Assembly: GCF_015207755.1 (NCBI RefSeq) | Contig: NZ_JADEWH010000011.1 | Span: 1 to 64,000, forward strand | Direction of reading: 5' to 3' | DNA from: Nodularia sp. LEGE 06071 | GTDB taxonomy: Bacteria; Cyanobacteriota; Cyanobacteriia; Cyanobacteriales; Nostocaceae | Length of the DNA: 64,000 nucleotides | In this document: positions 27,822 through 36,298 of the stretch, piece by piece | Layout: the number at the start of each line of letters is the position of its first letter | Position numbering within the stretch: the first letter of the stretch is position 1 | Program-made: the position numbers and the translations under genes | Notes under the pieces: model-generated | What the model was told of the DNA's origin: nothing | Databases searched by the model: none | The model's input: the letters and a program-made list of their open reading frames with translations, nothing else

Positions 27822-28910
27822 TCAGGAATTGCTGCTCATACCTAGACTCACCACATCCTGGATATTAGCATTTTGAGCAGATTTTTCTTGGATAATTTGC
27901 CGATATACTGCCTCATAACCATCGGTCATTTGTTGCAGGCTAAAGTAATTTTCGACATACTCTCGGCAAACATAGCGGTCTAACTGCCTTACCTGATCAA
28001 TAGCACTAATAAATTCTGCCACGTTATTGCATAGAAAGCCAGACTTTCCGTGTTTAATTACCTCAACAGTAGATCCGAGTTTCATCGCAATCACGGGTGT
28101 ACCTGCTGCCATTGATTCTACCATCACTAACCCAAAAGGTTCTCGCCAAGTGATGGGGAAAAGAGTTGCGACTGCACCTCCCATCAGGGCATTTTTTTGG
28201 CTATGGTTTGCTTCACCCAAATACTCAATTTGCTGACCATCGATGTGTGGCTTGATTTGTTCCTCAAAGTATTCTTGGTCAACTACATCGACCTTCCCGG
28301 CGATTTTCAAATGGTAACCTGTTTGTTTAGCAATGGCGATCGCTAAGTGTGTGCCTTTCTCCGGAGATATCCGCCCTAAAAACGCCAAGTATGGTGGATT
28401 ATCCGGTTGGGGATGAAATTTATAACTGTTAACATCAATCCCATTGTAAACCGTTGATACATAGTTTAAGCCTAACCTGAGTTCCCTCTGGGCATTGGAA
28501 ATACTCACAAAAGGTTGGTTTTTAGCATACTGAAACATCTTTTCGTTATCAGGGGTAAAAATACCATGTAAGGTATGAATCGTGGGTGTTTTAATCAGAT
28601 TCGCATAGGGTAGTGCCGCACAGCATACATGGGAATGAATAATGTCAAATTCCTCTGCCCGTTCATAGACAAAACCTAGTTGTAACATTTCATATATGTT
28701 ATGTTCTTTCACGTCTGGATCGAGTCTTAAGGCACGGGGATGAACTGATACTAGCTTTGCCAAACTAATAGAATCTCCTGAAGCAAATAGCGTAACTTCA
28801 TGTCCCCGGCGAACTAATTCATCAGTTAGTAATCCTACCACTAACTCTATTCCGCCATAAGCTGGAGGCGGTACTCTCTCTAATAATGGGGCAATTTGAG
28901 CAATTCGCAT
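27822..28910 (-). CDS. Glycosyltransferase family 4
   Basis: About 362 residues from ATG 28908-28910, with AGGAG upstream; a GTG one codon earlier is less likely. GT-B fold. N-terminal PPPAYGGIELVVGLLTDELV with the Gly-rich acceptor loop. C-terminal nucleotide-sugar domain with AFLGRISPEKGTHLAIAIAK, then FPITWREPFGLVMVESMAAG containing the E-x7-E retaining motif, and GTPVIAMKLGSTVEVI. It transfers a sugar from an activated donor, probably to a glycolipid or exopolysaccharide; the substrate is unknown. Cytoplasmic or membrane-peripheral. Confidence 0.92.
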   Translation of the reverse strand: MRIAQIAPLLERVPPPAYGGIELVVGLLTDELVRRGHEVTLFASGDSISLAKLVSVHPRALRLDPDVKEHNIYEMLQLGFVYERAEEFDIIHSHVCCAALPYANLIKTPTIHTLHGIFTPDNEKMFQYAKNQPFVSISNAQRELRLGLNYVSTVYNGIDVNSYKFHPQPDNPPYLAFLGRISPEKGTHLAIAIAKQTGYHLKIAGKVDVVDQEYFEEQIKPHIDGQQIEYLGEANHSQKNALMGGAVATLFPITWREPFGLVMVESMAAGTPVIAMKLGSTVEVIKHGKSGFLCNNVAEFISAIDQVRQLDRYVCREYVENYFSLQQMTDGYEAVYRQIIQEKSAQNANIQDVVSLGMSSNS

Positions 28911-29337
28911 CACAAAACTCCTGCAAAATAAGCTGAAAACGATCTATCTGTTGGCTGTTTTTCCAGTGCCTTAAAAGGATTTAATTAGCACTTTCAAATT
29001 CAATTCAATACCAATTTTATAAACAGGTTCATTAAAATTATATTGTCCATATCCTAAATTTCCTTTCTACCTTTGTAGGGAAATATGGCTTTTTTTAGGA
29101 CATAAATTAGATTATTTTTATTTAAAAATTCAGCTAATCTAATCTTGGCGATTTTCTGGAAAATGTTGGTTAAATTTGGCAATTTTTTCCCAAAATTCAA
29201 TTTCTGGAACCAAGTTTTTCGGATGTTTTTCCTCGTCTCTGATTTTTGTTCGTCTCACCCCACAGCCAGAAGGTAATAAAATCTATGCATCTGAAGAAGG
29301 AGTATTTCCCACTTTTCCACTCCCTACTTCCCCACTC
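28911..29337. other. Gene-free stretch between glycosyltransferase and potC
   Basis: AT-rich. Divergent promoters for the two genes are expected here. No ORF, and no trace of potA, potB or potD upstream of potC. A CCCTACTTCCCCACTC low-complexity tract lies at about 29321-29337. Confidence 0.5.
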
Positions 29338-29366
29338 TTGACAATGTAAAATATTTATGTTATACA
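29338..29366 (+). promoter_or_regulatory. Sigma70-type promoter of potC
   Basis: TTGACA (29338-29343), a 17-base spacer and TATACA (29361-29366), close to the consensus, 42 bases before the GTG start of potC. This argues that potC is transcribed alone. Confidence 0.75.
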
Positions 29367-29408
29367 GAACACGTTCATCAGTTATAAAAAATCACAAATA
29401 TACTAAAC

Positions 29409-30206
29409 GTGCATATTTCTTCATCAAAAAAACCGCGTGTCTCCTGGCAGGCGGTTTTCACAGTAGTTCTATATGTATTTATGTATTTGCCTATACTGGT
29501 ACTGGGCTTTTATAGCTTCAACCAGTCTCCCTACAGTGCATCTTGGCAAGGATTCACTCTTGATTGGTACTACAAATTATTCAGCGACGAGCGGATTTTA
29601 TCAGCTTTGAAAAATAGTTTGATAGTGGCCTTTTGTGCGGTGGGTATTTCGGCTGTGTTGGGAACCTTAATGGCGGTAGGATTGGCACGTTATCAGTTTT
29701 TGGGTAAGAATTTGTATCGTGGTATTTCTTACCTACCATTAATTATTCCAGATATTGCGATCGCAGTAGCTACTTTAGTTTTTCTCGCCGCCTTTGCCGT
29801 TCCCTTGAGTTTGTGGACAATTATTGCCGCTCATATCGTATTTTGCCTAGCTTATATCGGAGTTGTAGTTTCTTCCAGACTGACAAATTTAGATCCCCAC
29901 TTAGAAGAAGCAGCGTTAGATTTAGGCGCGACACCAATCCAAGCATTTATAAAAGTATTACTACCTCAGTTAATGCCTGGTATTATAGCTGGCTGTCTCC
30001 TAGCTTTTGTACTGAGTTTAGATGACTTTCTCATTGCCAGTTTCACATCAGGTAGCGGTTCTAACACCCTACCTCTAGAAATTTTTAGTCGCATTAGAAC
30101 AGGAGTTCAGCCTGATATGAATGCTTTGAGTGTTCTCCTGATTACAGTATCGGCAATTGTCGCCTTTATAGCTGAATTTATTCGTGCTTTTGATCACAAT
30201 AAATAA
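29409..30206 (+). CDS. potC: Spermidine/putrescine-type ABC transporter permease PotC
   Basis: 265 residues, GTG start, six membrane helices. The binding-protein-dependent permease motif EEAALDLGATPIQAFIKVLL (EAA loop) contacts the ATPase. SLDDFLIASFTSGSGSNTLP and the C-terminal AEFIRAF fit PotC. In known systems it works with PotB (second permease), PotA (ATPase) and PotD (binding protein). None of them lies in the neighbouring genes, and a strong promoter stands directly in front, so it is an orphan locus. Partners may be encoded elsewhere. Inner membrane. Confidence 0.9.
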   Translation: MHISSSKKPRVSWQAVFTVVLYVFMYLPILVLGFYSFNQSPYSASWQGFTLDWYYKLFSDERILSALKNSLIVAFCAVGISAVLGTLMAVGLARYQFLGKNLYRGISYLPLIIPDIAIAVATLVFLAAFAVPLSLWTIIAAHIVFCLAYIGVVVSSRLTNLDPHLEEAALDLGATPIQAFIKVLLPQLMPGIIAGCLLAFVLSLDDFLIASFTSGSGSNTLPLEIFSRIRTGVQPDMNALSVLLITVSAIVAFIAEFIRAFDHNK

Positions 30207-30483
30207 CTGGTAAACTGTACAAAATTAACCGGATAGAGACAGACTTGACAAATTCCAGAGTTTCACAATATTATTTCTCTTGTGATCAAAATTCAAAATA
30301 TATAATCTCCGAATTATTCGTATTTAAATACTACCTAGAACCAAATATAAATTAAATTTCTGCCTGTCTATTTTTCCTATAAGTATATATGCAGATGTAG
30401 TTCAGGTTGATTTGTCTATATATGTATTTTGAATTTGATCTCATTGGGGCTAACTTTGGATAAGATGCTATTTCCTCCTCATT

Positions 30484-32295
30484 ATGCAAATTTGCCAAAA
30501 TCCCAATTGCTCGAATCCATTCAACCCTGAAGGCAATAGATTTTGCATGAGTTGCGGACAAAGTAACTTTGGCAAATTTATGCGAAATCGCTATCGCGTC
30601 TTGAGACTTTTAGGTGAAGGTGGATTTAGCAGAACTTATGCAACTGAAGACGCAGACAGACTGAATGCGCCTTGCGTCATCAAACAATTTTTTCCTCAAG
30701 TTCAAGGTACAATCCAACGCAACAAAGCCGCCGAATTTTTCAAAGAAGAGGCATTTCGGTTATATGAATTAGGAGAAAATCATACTCAAATTCCCAGATT
30801 ATTGGCTTATTTTGAACAAGGTTCCAGCTTGTATCTGGTGCAAGAATTTATCGAAGGGCAAACTCTTTTACAAGAAGTTCAGCAAAAACCTTTTACTGAA
30901 GAGCAAATTTACCAGCTTTTAACTGATTTATTACCAGTTCTGCAATTTGTTCATGCTGCTAACGTGATTCATCGAGATATCAAACCAGAAAACATCATTC
31001 GCCGTGACAGTGATGGGAAACCAGTATTAATTGACTTTGGTGGTGCTAAACAGGTCACACAAACAACTTTAGCTAGACAAGCTACGGTGATTTATACCAT
31101 TGGTTATGCACCATCTGAACAAATGGCGGGATTTCCTTGTCATGGAAGTGATTTATATGCTTTGGGTGTAACTTGCGTGCGTCTGTTAACGCAATGTTTA
31201 CCATGCCAAAATACTTATGGGGAAATTAATGATCCTCTTTATGATGCCATGAACGGTAATTGGTTATGGCAAGAAGAATTACAGAAAAAAGGCATGACTA
31301 TCGGCGACGAATTAAGCCAAATTTTAAATAAATTATTAAAACATTTAGCGAGTGAAAGATATCAAACAGCCACAGAGGTGATCAATGATTTGAAATCTCT
31401 CAAAAAAACGGCTATTGAAGTAAAAGGTCGAGAAATTCCTTTACCTGTATTAATCAAATTACCACCACCAAAGAAAGTCACACCTCCATTACCCCCCTTA
31501 GAAACATTTAAGTTTGAAGTAGTTACACTAGATACAGCAGGTAGAGAAGTCAACCGCAATTTCCTGAGCGCCAAATTTTTTGCCGAAAAAATCAGCCAAG
31601 CCATAACACTGGAAATGGTGTCAATTCCCGGTGGTAGTTTCATGATGGGTTCGCCAGAGTTTGAAGGAGATGCTGACGAACGTCCTCAACACGAAGTGAT
31701 TCTCAACCCATTCTTTATGGGTAAATATCCCGTAACTCAAGCTCAATGGAAAGCTGTAGCCGCTTTACCTCAAGTCAAACAACGGTTAAATCCTCATCCC
31801 TCAAAATTTAAAGGTGCTAATCTTCCTGTAGAAAGAGTCTCTTGGTACGAAGCGGTAGAATTTTGCGCCAGACTGTCCGCAAAAACCGGACGTGAATATC
31901 GTTTACCCAGCGAATCTGAATGGGAATATGCTTGTCGCGCCGGAACTACGACTTCGTTCCACTTTGGGGAAATGATTACCAGTGATTTAGTGAATTGTAG
32001 CTGCAAAGAAACAACCGATGTCGGCAGTTTTGAGGTGGCAAACGCTTTCGGATTGTATGATATGCACGGGCTGGTGTGGGAGTGGTGTGCTGATACTTGG
32101 CATAATGATTATCGGGGCGCACCTGCTGATGGAACGGCCTGGGAAGTTGAGGGTGACTTTTATCGTCGCTTATTACGTGGCGGTTCTTGGAGTTTTAGTG
32201 CAGAACTTTGTCGTAGCGCTAGCCGGAGTTGGAATGATTCTGATGGTGGTTTGAGGATATGCGGTTTTCGGGTGGTATTTTCCACAGTTCCCTAG
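30484..32295 (+). CDS. Serine/threonine kinase fused to FGE-sulfatase-like domain
   Basis: 603 residues. N-terminal four-Cys zinc ribbon (C4, C9, C21, C24), Hanks-type kinase at about 36-300 (GEGGFSRTYA, VIHRDIKPENII, LIDFGGAKQ), Pro-rich linker, then a formylglycine-generating-enzyme-like domain at about 375-603 (MVSIPGGSFMMGSPEFEGDA, RLPSESEWEYACRAGTTTSF, LRGGSWSF). The copper-binding Cys pair of true FGE is not seen in RGGSWSFSAELCRSASRSW, so the domain is probably a ligand-binding or partner module. Relative to typical paralogues about a dozen residues are missing before TTDVGSF, and the usual HGNVWEWC is HGLVWEWC. No transmembrane segment. Followed by TM2 and HhH genes on the same strand. 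Confidence 0.93.
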   Translation: MQICQNPNCSNPFNPEGNRFCMSCGQSNFGKFMRNRYRVLRLLGEGGFSRTYATEDADRLNAPCVIKQFFPQVQGTIQRNKAAEFFKEEAFRLYELGENHTQIPRLLAYFEQGSSLYLVQEFIEGQTLLQEVQQKPFTEEQIYQLLTDLLPVLQFVHAANVIHRDIKPENIIRRDSDGKPVLIDFGGAKQVTQTTLARQATVIYTIGYAPSEQMAGFPCHGSDLYALGVTCVRLLTQCLPCQNTYGEINDPLYDAMNGNWLWQEELQKKGMTIGDELSQILNKLLKHLASERYQTATEVINDLKSLKKTAIEVKGREIPLPVLIKLPPPKKVTPPLPPLETFKFEVVTLDTAGREVNRNFLSAKFFAEKISQAITLEMVSIPGGSFMMGSPEFEGDADERPQHEVILNPFFMGKYPVTQAQWKAVAALPQVKQRLNPHPSKFKGANLPVERVSWYEAVEFCARLSAKTGREYRLPSESEWEYACRAGTTTSFHFGEMITSDLVNCSCKETTDVGSFEVANAFGLYDMHGLVWEWCADTWHNDYRGAPADGTAWEVEGDFYRRLLRGGSWSFSAELCRSASRSWNDSDGGLRICGFRVVFSTVP

Positions 32296-32382
32296 TAGCA
32301 CTGCGTTTAAAGTCTATATTAAACCGCTCCACACATCGGCTATGTATCATATCCTTAAAGAAACTGTGGTCGTGGTAGGTTG

Positions 32383-32766
32383 ATGGGGAAGATGTTAACA
32401 AAACGCAAAAGTCGCAGCATTGCGGCAATTTTAGCTTTATCCGGGACGCTGACTATTTCCGGGTTACATAAGTTTTATTTGGGACAACCGTTGTGGGGTG
32501 TGTTGTATGTGTTGCTTTCCTGGACACCTATCCCCAAGGTAGCCAGCGCTATTGAGGGCGTTTGGTATTTAGCGCAAGATGAGGAAGCTTTTGACCGTCA
32601 TTTTAATTTGGGTAAGTCAGCAGTGAAGAACTCACCACAAAGGAGTAATCAGGTGGAAGCGATCGCTAACGCTGTGCGTGAGTTAGATACTCTGCGTCAA
32701 GATGGACTGATTACTGAGTACGAATTTGAGCAAAAGCGCCGCCAGCTGCTAGACCAAATTTCTTGA
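32383..32766 (+). CDS. TM2 domain protein with SHOCT-like C-terminal helix
   Basis: About 127 residues from ATG 32383. An in-frame TTG lies at 32380 and another ATG at 32392. Two hydrophobic segments form a TM2 pattern (RSIAAILALSGTLTISGLHK, FYLGQPLWGVLYVLLSW). The C terminus (VRELDTLRQDGLITEYEFEQ, then KRRQLLDQI) is a SHOCT-type short helical motif. TM2 proteins are small membrane proteins of unclear function. 87 nt after the kinase and 13 nt before the HhH gene, so a shared transcript is plausible. Confidence 0.85.
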   Translation: MGKMLTKRKSRSIAAILALSGTLTISGLHKFYLGQPLWGVLYVLLSWTPIPKVASAIEGVWYLAQDEEAFDRHFNLGKSAVKNSPQRSNQVEAIANAVRELDTLRQDGLITEYEFEQKRRQLLDQIS

Positions 32767-32779
32767 TGAACCAAAAAAT

Positions 32780-33310
32780 ATGAACTGGCTACCTTTAAAT
32801 TCCAAGTTGCAAAAACTCCGTGCCAAACTCCTCAATGACCCTTATTATCGATTACAGTCTGGGGAGGAAATTCAGCTGGCGGTAAAATTGGGGATACGGA
32901 TTGATGCGAATCAAGCGACTGTGGATGATTGGTTACGGCTACCTGGTTTGTCAATTCACCAAGGGCGATCGCTTGTGGAACTTTCCCGCTCTGGTGTTAA
33001 ATTTTACTGCATTGAAGATGTGGCTGCGGCTTTAGCTATACCGACTCAGCGACTCGAACCCTTAAAGCCTCTGCTAATTTTTATTTACTATGACAACGAA
33101 TCTTTAGATTATCCGACTCAGTTAGTTAACCCGAATACGGCGACGGTTGAACAATTAGTGACAATTCCTTTTATGGATGTATCTCTGGCTGAGGCTGTCG
33201 TTCAAAATCGTCTATCGGCTGGGCTTTACCGCAACTTGGCTGATTTACAGCGACGGTTGGATCTACCTGGTGAGGCGATCGCCCAGCTGATGTATTTTCT
33301 CCGCTTTTGA
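32780..33310 (+). CDS. ComEA-like helix-hairpin-helix protein
   Basis: 176 residues. Two HhH units: one around residues 40-75 (IDANQATVDDWLRLPGLSIH, then QGRSLVELSR) and one around 110-165 (VNPNTATVEQLVTIPFMDVS, then AEAVVQNR). HhH pairs of this type bind DNA without sequence preference, as in ComEA. No signal peptide or membrane anchor is visible, unlike true ComEA, so it is probably cytoplasmic. The gene starts 13 nt after the TM2 gene. Confidence 0.85.
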   Translation: MNWLPLNSKLQKLRAKLLNDPYYRLQSGEEIQLAVKLGIRIDANQATVDDWLRLPGLSIHQGRSLVELSRSGVKFYCIEDVAAALAIPTQRLEPLKPLLIFIYYDNESLDYPTQLVNPNTATVEQLVTIPFMDVSLAEAVVQNRLSAGLYRNLADLQRRLDLPGEAIAQLMYFLRF

Positions 33311-33373
33311 TACAGAACCTCACGCCCTACAAACCGAATTGCACTGTAAATCCGGTTCCCCTCCTCGCTGGCG

Positions 33374-33518
33374 CTACGGTGTACACACAAGTCTTGTCTG
33401 TCTGCCTTTGAGCCTGTTTTGCCCCCTAAATCCCTCAAGTTTGGGGGACTTTGAAAAATCTTGTTCCCCCATAATTGGGGGTTAGGGGGCGATTCGATCA
33501 CTTCTGTGTACACCGTAG
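33374..33518. mobile_element. MITE-like element, family 2, copy a (145 bp)
   Basis: Terminal inverted repeats CTACGGTGTACACA and TGTGTACACCGTAG. The interior holds a GC-rich hairpin region with CCCCCTAAATCCCTC and GGGGGTTAGGGGGCG. Equivalent copies are at 57818-57962 (same orientation) and 61948-62112 (inverted). A short open frame with a PPNPQLWGNK motif runs through copies but has no start context and is not a gene. Confidence 0.85.
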
Positions 33519-33543
33519 CCTTGGTAGGTTGAAGTTCCTTCTT

Positions 33544-34038
33544 TTATCTACATTCCAAAGACTCGCGAGTATCCACACCAGTCTGAGAATTCACCCCACT
33601 AGCCTGAGTGCAGAGTTTTTTAATCTGCGTCCCATCTAAAATTGCATTGGTAAAATCAGCCCCCGTGATGTCAACATCATCAAAAACCGAACGTAACATC
33701 ATGGCGTTAGTGAATATCGCATCAGTGAAATCCCCACCCTTGAACTGTGTCAAATAAGCGATACCATCACTAAAATCGACACCATGCATATTCACTCCCT
33801 CCAACAGCGAACCGTTAAATACGCCGCCACGGAAATCAGCATTGCTAAAATTAGTATTCTCTAAAATCACATTGGTAAACTCAGATCCCACCAAATTTTG
33901 ACCAGAGTAATCCTTAATCTCAACTTCATCACCCACAGAACGGGTAATGCTGGAAGAACTAGCAGCTTGCGCCGAGAGGGGAAACAAAAACAGAACCATA
34001 GCTAAAACACAGCTAGCCAGTAGTTGCCAATACTTCAT
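33544..34038 (-). CDS. Exported pentapeptide-repeat protein (thylakoid lumen type)
   Basis: 164 residues. Signal peptide (MKYWQLLASCVLAMVLFLFP, cleavage after SAQA). About 15 pentapeptide units of A(D/N)LxX type from about residue 45 to 135 (SEFTNVILENTNFSNADFRG, GADFTNAILDGTQ) form a right-handed quadrilateral helix. The C-terminal pair of Cys (KLCTQASG, SLECR) may form a disulfide. It resembles lumenal pentapeptide proteins conserved in cyanobacteria and plants, whose function is unknown. Monocistronic, facing away from gcvT. Confidence 0.88.
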   Translation of the reverse strand: MKYWQLLASCVLAMVLFLFPLSAQAASSSSITRSVGDEVEIKDYSGQNLVGSEFTNVILENTNFSNADFRGGVFNGSLLEGVNMHGVDFSDGIAYLTQFKGGDFTDAIFTNAMMLRSVFDDVDITGADFTNAILDGTQIKKLCTQASGVNSQTGVDTRESLECR

Positions 34039-34158
34039 AATCTTTTATTAACAAATCTCAACAATTGCACTATTTACCATTAAACCTTACAGCTAACTCC
34101 AACTGTTGTGATTTGCCAGAGATTTGTAAATCGTCTAAATAAACCAACCATTCCCAGT

Positions 34159-34206
34159 CAATGAAAAGCCTGAGATTTTTTGACTTTTGACTTTTGACTT
34201 CCGCGT
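34159..34206. repeat. Truncated family-1 element fragment
   Basis: Contains AATGAAAAGCC, TTTTTTGAC and TTTTGAC heptamers ending TTGACTTCCGCG, matching the interior of the family-1 element in inverted orientation. Neither CTAGTAC terminus is present. It lies in the 243-nt space before gcvT, in which I see no glycine riboswitch signature. Confidence 0.6.
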
Positions 34207-34281
34207 AGCGTCGCTTGCCTGTCAAACTATCAACCATCTCTTAGGATATAGAGATATTGACGTGCGATCGCAAAAATACCT

Positions 34282-35418
34282 GTGGCTAATCAACAAGACA
34301 TCACCCAAGCCCTAGCGCGAACCCCCCTATATCAAAGGAGTGCAGAACTCAAAGCCCGCTTTACCAGCTTTGGCGGTTGGGAAATGCCTGTACAATTTGC
34401 TGGTATTAGCAAAGAACACGAAGCAGTGAGAAACGCCGCTGGAATGTTCGATATTTCCCACATGGGCAAATTTACCCTCCAAGGTAAACACCTAATTGAC
34501 CAACTTCAGCGTTTAGTGCCTTCAGACTTGCACCGATTGCAACCAGGTCAAGCGCAATACACCGTATTGTTAAATCCCCAAGGGGGAATTATTGACGATA
34601 TCATTGTCTATTTTCAGGGTGAAGATGCCACTGGTAGACAACAGGCTGTAATTATTGTCAATGCCTCAACCACAGATAAAGATCAAGCATGGCTATTACA
34701 ACAGCTTGATCTCAATCAGGTAGAATTTCAAGACCTATCGCCAGAAAAAGTTTTAATTGCCGTCCAAGGGCCAAAAGCAGCGAAATATCTCCAGGCCTTA
34801 GTAGAGTCAGACTTAGAACCAATTAAAGCCTTTGGTCATCTCCCCGCAACAATACTGGGTAAACCTGCTTTTATAGCCCGCACAGGTTACACCGGCGAAG
34901 ATGGTTTTGAGGTGATGGTTGATCCAGAAGTCGGAGTAGAATTGTGGGAAAAACTTTATCAAGCTGGCGTTACCCCCTGCGGACTTGGTGCTAGAGATAC
35001 CCTGCGACTAGAAGCAGCAATGGCACTTTATGGACAAGATATCGACGACACCACCACACCCCTAGAAGCAGGTTTGAGTTGGCTGGTTCACCTCGATACC
35101 AAAGGTGATTTTATCGGTCGAGAAGTTTTAGCACAGCAAAAAGCCGATGGAGTGCAGAAGCGATTAATCGGCTTACAAATGTCAGGGCGTAATATCGCCC
35201 GTCACGGCTACCCAGTTGTCTCAGCAGGTGAAGTTGTGGGAGAAATTACTAGTGGGACATTATCGCCTACACTTGGTTATCCCATAGCCTTAGCCTACGT
35301 TCGTACACAGCTAGCAAAGGTTTGTCAACAGCTAGAGGTAGAAATTCGGGGCAAAACTTACCCAGGCGTTGTAGTAAAACGTCCCTTTTATCGCGCCAAA
35401 AATCGTGTCACTAGCTGA
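34282..35418 (+). CDS. gcvT: Glycine cleavage T protein (aminomethyltransferase)
   Basis: 378 residues, GTG start. Three-domain folate-binding T protein: FGGWEMPVQFAGISKEHEAV, MFDISHMGKF, the folate-site RTGYTGEDGFEVM, the conserved LRLEAAMALYGQDID and the C-terminal barrel with PVVSAGEVVGEITSG. It moves the aminomethyl group from lipoylated H protein to tetrahydrofolate, releasing ammonia, in the glycine decarboxylase system that recycles photorespiratory glycine. First of gcvT-gcvH-gcvP on one strand; gcvH starts 101 nt later. Confidence 0.97.
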   Translation: MANQQDITQALARTPLYQRSAELKARFTSFGGWEMPVQFAGISKEHEAVRNAAGMFDISHMGKFTLQGKHLIDQLQRLVPSDLHRLQPGQAQYTVLLNPQGGIIDDIIVYFQGEDATGRQQAVIIVNASTTDKDQAWLLQQLDLNQVEFQDLSPEKVLIAVQGPKAAKYLQALVESDLEPIKAFGHLPATILGKPAFIARTGYTGEDGFEVMVDPEVGVELWEKLYQAGVTPCGLGARDTLRLEAAMALYGQDIDDTTTPLEAGLSWLVHLDTKGDFIGREVLAQQKADGVQKRLIGLQMSGRNIARHGYPVVSAGEVVGEITSGTLSPTLGYPIALAYVRTQLAKVCQQLEVEIRGKTYPGVVVKRPFYRAKNRVTS

Positions 35419-35519
35419 TAATGTGTGTTGAGTTACTCAATCTCAACTATGGTTAATAACCGACCATAACTTGGATAACTTTGGGGCGCTAACTATTTTG
35501 ATATCGAAGGAAAACTGAT

Positions 35520-35909
35520 ATGTCGTTTGAATATCCGCAGGATTTTAGATACCTGGATACTCATGAATATGTGCGGCTAGATGGTGAAATTGGCACCATT
35601 GGCATTACTGAATTTGCTGTAGACCAAATGGGTGATGTCGTATTTTTGGAATTACCAGACATTGGTGATTTGCTGACCAAGGGTGAAACTTTTGGCACAA
35701 TTGAATCTGTGAAAGCCGTTGAAGACCTGAATTCACCAGTCACCGGCACAGTCATAGAACGCAATGAAGCTTTGATTGAATCTCCCGAAGAAATAGCAGA
35801 TGACCCTTATGGGGAAGCCTGGCTATTAAAAGTACGTGTCAATGATGCAGATGAAGTTCTGGATGCTTTGACAGCCGATGAGTATCGCGCCCTAGTAGAA
35901 GGCGAGTAG
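35520..35909 (+). CDS. gcvH: Glycine cleavage H protein (lipoyl carrier)
   Basis: 129 residues. Lipoyl domain with the modified Lys in [18 protein letters not shown] and the [11 protein letters not shown]-like strand ([20 protein letters not shown]). It shuttles the aminomethyl intermediate between P, T and L proteins. Full length. Sits between gcvT and gcvP; a spacer of 389 nt follows before gcvP, longer than expected for a tight operon. Confidence 0.97.
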   Translation: MSFEYPQDFRYLDTHEYVRLDGEIGTIGITEFAVDQMGDVVFLELPDIGDLLTKGETFGTIESVKAVEDLNSPVTGTVIERNEALIESPEEIADDPYGEAWLLKVRVNDADEVLDALTADEYRALVEGE

Positions 35910-36298
35910 AAGAGTCAGGGGGAATAATTCTTAATTTACTCCCCCACTTCACAATAGACATCTGCTGACCTCTCTTGACTCTGTGTCCTCTGCGTCCTCT
36001 GTGGTTTGTTTTTCCTGAATTATTCCTAATTCCTGAGAAAATATGGTTCAGTTATGGTTCAAACACTTTGTCAAAATCAATTTTTTTTTAAACGAACCGC
36101 CAAGTACGCCAAGTACGCCAAGGGAGAAGTACGCCAAGTGAAGAAAGAGAAGAAAGAGAAGGAAGAAATGCTTTGCAAATTGGTTAAACAATTTTGTTCA
36201 AAAATCAGCGATGAAATTTAGATGAATTAATCTGCGACTCCCACTTATTATGAGTATTTGTTGCAAAATATGAAATAGTTACGTTTGGAGTTCAACTT
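35910..36298. other. Spacer between gcvH and gcvP with AAGTACGCC repeats
   Basis: Contains three tandem AAGTACGCC units and two AGAAAGAGAAG units at about 36100-36170, plus a TCCTCTGCGTCCTCTG tract. No ORF and no clear terminator. It may carry a separate gcvP promoter. Confidence 0.5.

Noticed and set aside
33226-33513. Minus-strand ORF with a PPNPQLWGNK motif, repeated at 57763-57957
   Set aside because: It is internal to family-2 mobile elements and appears conserved only because the DNA element is conserved.
34039-34281. Glycine riboswitch before gcvT
   Set aside because: I could not find the paired glycine aptamer core; the space holds a repeat fragment instead.
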